Positions 58,401 through 64,000 of a stretch of DNA of 64,000 nt are shown in pieces. The position numbers and the translations under genes were made by a program. The notes below the pieces were generated by a model. The model saw nothing but the letters and a program-made list of their open reading frames with translations. It did not search any database and had not been told where the DNA came from. Every line of letters starts with the position of its first letter. The stretch's first letter is position 1. The DNA lies in NCBI RefSeq assembly GCF_010731575.1, contig NZ_AP022617.1:1116001-1180000 (forward strand), read 5' to 3'. The DNA comes from Mycolicibacterium monacense. GTDB lineage: Bacteria; Actinomycetota; Actinomycetes; Mycobacteriales; Mycobacteriaceae.

Positions 58401-59841
58401 TCTGCTCTCGCTGGGAATGGACAGCATCGTGGCACTCTCGGTGGTGCAGGCCGCGCGCCGCCGCGGTGTCGCGCTGCGGGCCCGACTCATGCTCGAGTGC
58501 GGTTCGATCCGCGAACTCGCCACGGCCGTCGACGCCGAGGCCGGTACCGAATCCTCCTCGCAGGCAACCGAAGCGGCCTCGTCGGACCCGATCCCGGTGC
58601 TGCCCAACGTGCACTGGCTCTACGAGTACGGCCACCCGCGCCGGCTGGCGCAGACCGAGGCGATCCCGCTGCCCGACGGCATCACCGCCGACGCGCTGCG
58701 CACCGTGCTGCGCACCGTCCTCGACGGCCACGAGGTGCTGCGCACCCGGTTCGACCGCACCGCCATGACGCTGGTGCCGCAGGCGGAGACGCCCGCCGAC
58801 GAGCTGCTGTCGGAAGTCGCGGTGAGCGGTGACCTCGCCGACGCGGTCGCCGAACACACCGAAACCGCGGTGCAGAGGCTGGATCCGGAACGTGGCCGGC
58901 TGTGGTCGGCGCTGTGGCTGCGCCCGGCGCACGGCCCGGGGGTGCTCGTGGTGACCGCGCACGTGTTGGCGATCGATCCGGCGTCGTGGCGGGTCGTCAT
59001 CGGTGAACTCGACACCGCCTGGCACGCGCTGAGGGCAGGGCGCACACCCACACCCACGCGCGAACACACCACCTACCGGCAGTGGTCGGCGCGCGTGCGC
59101 GAGCGGGCCCACCGGCTCGACACGGCCGACTTCTGGGCCGCGCAGCTCGACGGCGCCGACCCGGAACTCGGGGCGCGCCGAGTGCGCCCGGAAGCCGACC
59201 GCGCCCGCGATCTCGAGGTCAGCGTCGCCATCACCGAACCCGATCTCACCGCCCGGCTGATCGCCTCCGCGCAGGCCATGCCGACGCTGTTGACCCTGGC
59301 GGCGGCGCGCACCGTCACCGCCTGGCGACGGCGCCGCGGTCAACCCACACCGCCGCCGCTGCTGGCGCTGGAGACCCACGGCCGCGCCGACAGCGCGGTG
59401 AGCGCCGACGCCGACACCGGCGACACCGTCGGACTGTTCAGCGCGATCTACCCCGTACGGGTCGATCCCGATGCCGGGCCGGTCGAGATCCCCGGTGAGG
59501 GAATCGATTTCGGTCTGCTGCGATACCTGCGGGCCGACACCGCGGAACGGCTCTGCGCCTACCGGCAACCGCAGCTGCTGCTGAACTACCTGGGCCGCGC
59601 CGACGTGGGCGGCGCCGGGACGTTCAACGTCGACAAGGGTCTGCTGCGCGCGGTGTCGGTGCTACCGGAACCGGAACTGGCCGTCCGGCACGAGGTGACC
59701 GTGATGGCCGCGATCCTTCCCCAGGGTGACGCGCCCGTCCTGGCCACCCAGTGGCGGACGCTGCCCGAGGTGCTCTCCGCCGACGACGTCGCGGTCCTGC
59801 AGACCCTGTGGCAGGACGCGCTGCAGGAGGTTGCCCGATGA
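55459..59841 (+). CDS. mbtF: Mycobactin NRPS MbtF, terminal module with epimerase-like end domain
   Basis: The 1460-residue enzyme has a condensation domain (about 15-440, VAHHIVIDGWSLPL near 150), an adenylation domain (about 470-960, FTSGTTGIPKGVVGTH near 597, YRTGDVVRRD), a carrier domain (SLGMDSIVALSVV, Ser near 988) and a C-terminal condensation/epimerization-like domain (about 1050-1457) with AHVLAIDPASW in place of HHxxxDG and QLLLNYLGRADVG near 1376, typical of epimerization-like ends. MbtF adds the last hydroxylysine, which cyclises to the caprolactam. GTGA overlap with mbtE. Confidence 0.92.
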   Translation: MTRTQAAANAIEDVMALSPLQQGLYSMTMLADSEHADGDPRPDPYVIAMAADVTGTLDTALLRDCATALLTRHPNLRAGFFRGDLPRPVQVVPARVDLPWQHVRARTAEEAAELEHRERRRPFDLERGPAIRFLLIELPGPAWRLVIVAHHIVIDGWSLPLFVGELLTLYRAGGDPGALGDPPRPYRDYIGWLAGRDQAASRALWTEHLAGIDAPTLLTPALSAVEPAAGLPRRTEVALDAGASRRLTETARSRGVTVNTLVQMAWAAMLSVFTDRRDVTFGMTVSGRPGELAGVETMVGLFINTVPLRVRLDPVDTVGSQCLSLQRTAAALREHSYLAHSELRALAGVGEMFDSLLVYENFPPGGLVGGDHRFEAAGATFIPAALESLSHFPVTIAAHMADERLTVLVETLDGALGALTPHDVGQGLLDTVERLIALWDRPLRDVRILFGDDPAVPAVTEPPPRTGVHCAFTEAARRTPDAVALSWDGGTLTYREVDAAADRLAAGLTARGVGAETPVAVRLSRGPDYVIAMLAVLKAGGMIVPLDPGMAGERIEEILRQTAAPVVVDALSAGVGAPDGAWAPATVAPGQAAYAVFTSGTTGIPKGVVGTHDAVLAYADDHARHVLRPAATRLGRPLRIAHAWSFTFDAAWQPLVALFEGHSVHIIGDAVQRDAEALVDTIDRYDIDMIDTTPSMFAQLKAFGLMSRVPLAVLALGGEAVGSGTWRFIREECARTSMTAFNCYGPTETTVEAVVAAIAEHPQPVIGSPTRHARAYVLDAWLRPLPDGVAGELYLSGAQLARGYLDRASETAGRFVADPFLAGNRMYRTGDVVRRDATGALQYLGRSDDQVKIRGFRVEPGEVCAVLQTHPAVRAAHVAVRRHGAGPRLTAYAATGGTDVAVAELRHMLSTRLPRYLVPHHIAVLDELPLTAHGKIDDATLATYDAAAAGPAAAPETPTEAALAEAVAELLGTTAVDVNADLLSLGMDSIVALSVVQAARRRGVALRARLMLECGSIRELATAVDAEAGTESSSQATEAASSDPIPVLPNVHWLYEYGHPRRLAQTEAIPLPDGITADALRTVLRTVLDGHEVLRTRFDRTAMTLVPQAETPADELLSEVAVSGDLADAVAEHTETAVQRLDPERGRLWSALWLRPAHGPGVLVVTAHVLAIDPASWRVVIGELDTAWHALRAGRTPTPTREHTTYRQWSARVRERAHRLDTADFWAAQLDGADPELGARRVRPEADRARDLEVSVAITEPDLTARLIASAQAMPTLLTLAAARTVTAWRRRRGQPTPPPLLALETHGRADSAVSADADTGDTVGLFSAIYPVRVDPDAGPVEIPGEGIDFGLLRYLRADTAERLCAYRQPQLLLNYLGRADVGGAGTFNVDKGLLRAVSVLPEPELAVRHEVTVMAAILPQGDAPVLATQWRTLPEVLSADDVAVLQTLWQDALQEVAR

Positions 59842-61130
59842 CCGCGACGCTGGCGGTGATCGGTGCCGGCCCGAAGGCCGTCGCCGTTGCCGCGAAGGCC
59901 GCCGAACTGCGCAACATGGGCGTCGACGCACCGGATGTGGTGGTCGTCGAACGCGCCGGGGTGGGCGCGAACTGGACCGCCGCAGGCGGCTGGACCGACG
60001 GGCAGCACCGGTTGGGGACCAGCCCGGAGAAGGACATCGGCTTCCCCTACCGCTCAGCGCTGCTGCCGCGGCGCAACGCCGAACTCGACGACCGGATGAC
60101 GCGGCACAGCTGGCAGGCCTACCTGGTGGCCACCTCGCAGTTCGCCGAGTGGATCGACCGCGGCAGGCCGGCGCCGAACCACCACCGATGGGCGGCCTAC
60201 CTGCGCTGGGTCGCCGACGCCATCGGGATGAACGTGGTGCACGGCGAAGTGGAACGCATCTCGGTCGGTGACCGCGGCTGGGAGCTGCGCACCCCCGAGT
60301 CGACCGTCGCCGCCGACGCGGTGATGATCACCGGACCCGGTCAGGCCGAACGGACACTGCTGCCGGGCCATCCGCGGGTGATGTCGATTGCCGACTTCTG
60401 GCGGCGCACCGCCGGGCACGAGCTGATCGTCGCCGAACGCGTGGCGATGATCGGCGGCGGCGAGACCGCCGCGTCGATGCTCAACGAGCTTTTCCGGCAC
60501 CGGGTTTCGACGATCACGGTGATCTCACCTCAGGTCACGCTGTTCACCCGGGGTGAGGGTTTCTTCGAGAACACGTTGTTCTCCGACCCCACCGGCTGGA
60601 CCAGTCTGACGCTCGCCGAACGCCGCGACGCCATGTTCCGCACCGACCGCGGCGTGTTCTCCGCCCGTGTGCAGGAGGCCCTGCTGGCCGACGACCGCAT
60701 CCGGCACCTGCGCGGGCGCGTCGCCCACGCGGTGCCCCGTGACGGGCGGATCCGGTTGACACTGCACACCGACCGGGCCGGGGAACGTGTGGAGACCGTG
60801 CACGGTTTCGACCTGGTGATCGACGGTCAGGGTGCCGACGCGTTGTGGTTCCTGCCGCTGCTCGGCCAGGATGCGCGCGATCTGCTCGAACTCGGCCTCG
60901 GCGGGCCACTGACCGGCGAGCTGCTGCAGGAGTCGATCGGCCACGATCTCGCGGTCGGTGGCGTGACCCCGAAGCTGTTCCTGCCCGGGCTCGCCGGTCT
61001 CAACCAGGGACCCGGATTTCCCAACCTCAGCTGCCTCGGCCTGATGTCCGATCGCATCCTCGGCGCGGACCTCGGGGCGAACGCAGCCATGACGAACAGG
61101 AGAAGCATTGAGCACCAACCCATTCGATGA
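59838..61130 (+). CDS. mbtG: Lysine N6-hydroxylase MbtG
   Basis: The 430-residue flavoprotein N-hydroxylates the lysine side chains that become the hydroxamate iron ligands. Visible are the FAD motif [15 protein letters not shown] at the N terminus, the NADPH motif [15 protein letters not shown] near residue 205 and the C-terminal [16 protein letters not shown] that closes the flavin site. The ATG overlaps the mbtF stop (ATGA), and its end overlaps mbtH by 23 bases. Confidence 0.93.
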   Translation: MTATLAVIGAGPKAVAVAAKAAELRNMGVDAPDVVVVERAGVGANWTAAGGWTDGQHRLGTSPEKDIGFPYRSALLPRRNAELDDRMTRHSWQAYLVATSQFAEWIDRGRPAPNHHRWAAYLRWVADAIGMNVVHGEVERISVGDRGWELRTPESTVAADAVMITGPGQAERTLLPGHPRVMSIADFWRRTAGHELIVAERVAMIGGGETAASMLNELFRHRVSTITVISPQVTLFTRGEGFFENTLFSDPTGWTSLTLAERRDAMFRTDRGVFSARVQEALLADDRIRHLRGRVAHAVPRDGRIRLTLHTDRAGERVETVHGFDLVIDGQGADALWFLPLLGQDARDLLELGLGGPLTGELLQESIGHDLAVGGVTPKLFLPGLAGLNQGPGFPNLSCLGLMSDRILGADLGANAAMTNRRSIEHQPIR

Positions 61131-61323
61131 CGAGAACGGCCGCTTCTACGTCCTGGTGAACGACGAGGAGCAGCACAGCCTGTGGCCGACGTTCGCCGAC
61201 GTGCCCGCGGGGTGGCGCGTGGTCTTCGGAGAGGCCACCCGCGCGGAGTGCCTGGCCTACGTCGAGCAGAACTGGACGGATCTGCGGCCCCGCAGCCTGC
61301 GTGAGGCGATGGCCTCGGAGTAG
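61108..61323 (+). CDS. mbtH: MbtH, adenylation-domain chaperone
   Basis: The 71-residue protein is the prototype of the MbtH-like family that binds NRPS adenylation domains and supports their folding and activity. It has the full signature [20 protein letters not shown] and [15 protein letters not shown]. It starts with TTG after AGGAGA inside the end of mbtG and is the last gene before a strong terminator. Confidence 0.95.
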   Translation: MSTNPFDDENGRFYVLVNDEEQHSLWPTFADVPAGWRVVFGEATRAECLAYVEQNWTDLRPRSLREAMASE

Positions 61324-61362
61324 CGCGCTGCGCCCATCTGCCGTGCGGTGATCGCCAACGAG

Positions 61363-61394
61363 ACCGGGTCCCCCTCGTGTGAGGGGGACCCGGT
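61363..61394. terminator. Strong intrinsic terminator after the mbt operon
   Basis: ACCGGGTCCCCCTC (61363-61376) pairs perfectly with GAGGGGGACCCGGT (61381-61394) around a GTGT loop and is followed by GTTTCGTT. The 14-base stem lies between the end of mbtH and the convergent secreted-protein gene, so it can stop transcription from both sides. Confidence 0.85.
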
Positions 61395-61407
61395 GTTTCG
61401 TTCGCTC

Positions 61408-62838
61408 CTACTCGGCAGCGGGCTTGGAGTCCGTGCCGCTGTTCGACTCCGACTTCGCCGGCGCCGAATCCTTGTCGTCCTTCGCAGGGGTCGACGCGGT
61501 CGACTCCTTCTCGTCGGTCGACTCCTTCTTCTCGGTCTTGCCGGCACCGCCGAAGGTCTTCTTCAGGGTGATGCGGGTGTCGTTGACCGCCTTGGCAACT
61601 CCGTCGCCGAACTCCTTGAGGGCGTTCGGGCGGGCGGTCGTCGTCTTCGCGGGGGTCTCCTCGGTGACCGGGGAGACGGCGGTGTCCTCGGTCACCGGGG
61701 CGACGACCTCGGTCTCGGGCTCGACTGCCGGTGTGCCGGCCTCGATCGCCACCGCTTTGTCGGTGCCCTCCGCGCCGGCGGCGGGAGTCTTGGCGTCGGC
61801 GCCGATGTCCAGGGTCACCGTCTCGCCGGCCGGAGCGACCTCGGTCGACGCCACCTTGGCGAGTGCCGGGGTCGCGGGCTTGAGCGCGTTCCCGATGATC
61901 CGGGGCAGGTCGACGGCGAAGTAGTCGACCGGGCCACCGTCACTGAACACCCCGGGGAAGGTCGAGCGGGTCGGGAACGGCGGCACGAAGCCGTTGAAGA
62001 ACGCGTTGGTCACGTACACCGGCAGCGAGGCCAGCCCGGTGAGTGCGGTCGCGGTGTCGCCGTCCTCGTAGGCCGCCCTGACCTCGTCGAGGATGACCGC
62101 ACTCTGCAGAACCGCCGTGAGCGCCGGTGCGAGCACGGCCTTGGTGATGCCGTTGATCCCGCCGCGGGTGAACAGGGCGTCGAGCACATCGCCGGCCTTT
62201 TCCGCGCCCAGGGCGTCGGCGATGTCACCCGGGATCCCGAGCGTCGGGATCAGCGGGACGAACGGCCGCTCCAGGAACTGCACCAGGAACCAGATGTTGA
62301 CCTCGCTGAAGGCCTCGACGAATTCACCGTTCTGCAGGTAGTTGACCGTGTTCTGCAGGATCGTGGGCAGGTTCTCCAACGCCGTCTGCAGAGCGGTGTT
62401 GGAGGCCGCGCTACCGGATTCGATGATCGGGCCGTACTGATCGACGACCCCCTTCAGAGCGGTCAGGGTGCCGATGGGGTCGGCCGCCGTCGATGCGAAC
62501 GTCTCCAGGAGCTCCGTGGCCAGCTCCGGGCTGCTCTGCAGGATCTGGCCCAGCGCGGGCAGCGTCACCGTCGACAGGTTCGTACCCAGCAACTCGAGGT
62601 TGGCCAGCGTCGCTTCGATGCTGTTACCGAACTGGGTGAAGGGGTCGACCACCGCCGACAGCTCGACCGCTCGCACCTGGATGTCGGGGAGCGTCGGCGT
62701 CACCGTCACCGGGGTAACGGCCATGGCGCCTGCGCCGACCACAGCCGCACCGGCGGCCAGGAACTTGTTGCGACGCGGCATCGAATGTGCGGACTCGGTT
62801 GTGTCCCAGCCGAATTCGTCGCGTAGTGCTGCTTGCAC
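61408..62838 (-). CDS. Large secreted protein of unknown function behind iron boxes
   Basis: The 476-residue protein starts at a GTG after GAGGAGA. After a 19-residue polar leader comes a signal-like segment (MPRRNKFLAAGAAVVGAGAM at about residues 20-39), so export is likely. Residues 55-310 are a mostly helical domain rich in small and aliphatic residues (NLELLGTNLSTVTLPALGQI, FFNGFVPPFPTRSTFPGVFS), similar in style to other mycobacterial exported proteins of unknown role. The last 150 residues are low complexity, with many T, A, E, K, D and S (PAKDDKDSAPAKSESNSGTD). I cannot name a family. Two IdeR boxes upstream suggest it is made under iron shortage, and its position next to mbtH supports that. 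Confidence 0.78.
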   Translation of the reverse strand: MQAALRDEFGWDTTESAHSMPRRNKFLAAGAAVVGAGAMAVTPVTVTPTLPDIQVRAVELSAVVDPFTQFGNSIEATLANLELLGTNLSTVTLPALGQILQSSPELATELLETFASTAADPIGTLTALKGVVDQYGPIIESGSAASNTALQTALENLPTILQNTVNYLQNGEFVEAFSEVNIWFLVQFLERPFVPLIPTLGIPGDIADALGAEKAGDVLDALFTRGGINGITKAVLAPALTAVLQSAVILDEVRAAYEDGDTATALTGLASLPVYVTNAFFNGFVPPFPTRSTFPGVFSDGGPVDYFAVDLPRIIGNALKPATPALAKVASTEVAPAGETVTLDIGADAKTPAAGAEGTDKAVAIEAGTPAVEPETEVVAPVTEDTAVSPVTEETPAKTTTARPNALKEFGDGVAKAVNDTRITLKKTFGGAGKTEKKESTDEKESTASTPAKDDKDSAPAKSESNSGTDSKPAAE

Positions 62839-62892
62839 GGGTTCTCCTCATGGAATTTTGCGTTTGATCGCCACTTGTGGCGAGGCCAAACG

Positions 62893-62911
62893 TTAGCTGA
62901 GCATTACCTAA
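62893..62911. promoter_or_regulatory. IdeR iron box A upstream of the secreted protein gene
   Basis: TTAGCTGAGCATTACCTAA matches 15 of 19 IdeR consensus positions, with a perfect right arm ACCTAA. It lies 55 bases upstream of the GTG start. Confidence 0.65.
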
Positions 62912-62917
62912 GTAGCA

Positions 62918-62936
62918 ATAGGTTCGCCTAACTTAA
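62918..62936. promoter_or_regulatory. IdeR iron box B upstream of the secreted protein gene
   Basis: ATAGGTTCGCCTAACTTAA matches 16 of 19 IdeR consensus positions, the best box in the window. It is six bases from box A; paired boxes of this kind usually give tight iron control. Confidence 0.75.
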
Positions 62937-63038
62937 CTTAGGGTGTCTTTACCCAACGTAAGCACTGGTGAGAGGACTGGCGGGGCGCTGAGAGGAAACT
63001 GAGGACCGGCCCACTGGGGGTGCGCCGGGGCGCGGCGA

Positions 63039-63353
63039 CTAGATCTGCTGGGAGTAGGGCACGTCCATGTCGTACAACCGGGCGTGCAGCACCGTGCGGT
63101 TCCGCAGCGCGGAACGCACCGCACGGTGCAGACCGTCCTCGAGATAGATGACGCCCTGCCAGCGGACCGCGTGGGGGAACAGGTCGCCGTAGAAGGTCGA
63201 ATCCTCGGAGAGCAACCGGTCCAGCGCCAGCACGGTCGTGGTCGTCACGATCTCGTCGAGCCGGATCTGGCGGGGCGGGATACGCGACCACTCGCGATAG
63301 CTGAGACCGTGCTCGGGATAAGGCTTCCCGTCGCGGACACCCTTGAAGATCAT
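63039..63353 (-). CDS. Conserved hypothetical protein (Rv2375-like)
   Basis: The 104-residue protein begins MIFKGVRDGKPYPEHGLSYR and ends VLHARLYDMDVPYSQQI. It has mixed alpha/beta character, no signal and no membrane segment. A gene of the same size and place (Rv2375) is conserved next to hrcA in M. tuberculosis. GAAGGCG precedes the ATG. Function unknown. Confidence 0.8.
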   Translation of the reverse strand: MIFKGVRDGKPYPEHGLSYREWSRIPPRQIRLDEIVTTTTVLALDRLLSEDSTFYGDLFPHAVRWQGVIYLEDGLHRAVRSALRNRTVLHARLYDMDVPYSQQI

Positions 63354-63463
63354 CAGCGCGCCTTCGGTTGCTCTGCCCCCCGGTTACGACGAAGGTTAGC
63401 CGAACTCGGTTGGTGGGTAGTACGCCTACCGCGCACGATGCGTAACACGGCTGCTGAGCACCG

Positions 63464-64000
<537 letters not shown>

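Noticed and set aside
57337-59568. 743-codon open frame antisense to mbtF
   Set aside because: Same kind of shadow frame; mbtF on the plus strand carries all NRPS motifs.
63391-63409. IdeR-like sequence GAAGGTTAGCCGAACTCGG between the Rv2375-like gene and hrcA
   Set aside because: Only about 12 of 19 consensus positions match and both outer arms are lost, so I did not list it as an iron box.

Overview
The window is high-GC actinobacterial DNA whose gene content and order match a fast-growing Mycobacterium (Mycolicibacterium). Reading left to right it follows, in reverse, the block known in M. tuberculosis as Rv2407 to Rv2374c: RNase Z, CBS protein, PemK-like protein, lepA, lppR-type lipoproteins, trehalase, subI-cysT-cysW-cysA, sirA-cysH-ferrochelatase, hemW, mycobactin genes, an Rv2375-like gene and hrcA. 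Inserted into this frame are accessory genes for organic sulfur. Many gene junctions are 4-base stop/start overlaps, so long stretches look translationally coupled. I saw no tRNA, rRNA, CRISPR array or insertion sequence.

Region 1 (1-8.9 kb): partial RNase Z-like gene and CBS protein, then a divergent sulfur-acquisition locus. On the minus strand lie a MetNIQ-type importer and an NtaA/DszA-type flavin monooxygenase; on the plus strand are two luciferase-like monooxygenases (the first lacking roughly 115 residues) and an acetyltransferase. Three small minus-strand genes (one zinc ribbon, two paralogous membrane proteins) and a PemK-like protein follow.

Region 2 (8.9-20.6 kb): lepA, two lipoproteins, a 2OG-Fe(II) oxygenase, a LysR regulator, an SfnB-type flavin enzyme, a MetE-like zinc protein, an MddA-like thiol methyltransferase, an ANTAR protein, GH15 trehalase and two micro membrane proteins.

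Region 3 (20.6-30.5 kb): sulfate uptake (subI-cysTWA) and sulfite/APS reduction (sirA-cysH-chelatase), separated by two CNNM/CorC-type membrane proteins. Both sulfur operons are preceded by very short ORFs ending in cysteine runs, as expected for cysteine-responsive attenuators; a third, longer Cys-rich ORF overlaps the start of metN.

Region 4 (30.6-61.4 kb): hemW; an iterative 6-methylsalicylic-acid-synthase-type polyketide synthase with an IdeR iron box at its 5' end; a 13E12-family HNH gene with an SOS box; about 1 kb of decayed DNA; then divergent mbtA and mbtB-T-C-D-E-F-G-H with tandem iron boxes between them, ended by a strong terminator. The salicylate synthase mbtI and also mbtJ, normally beside mbtA, are missing here. 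The simplest reading is that this organism caps its mycobactin with 6-methylsalicylate made by the PKS instead of salicylate made by MbtI. This is the most interesting feature of the window.

Region 5 (61.4-64 kb): a large secreted protein of unknown function behind tandem iron boxes, an Rv2375-like small protein, and the start of hrcA.
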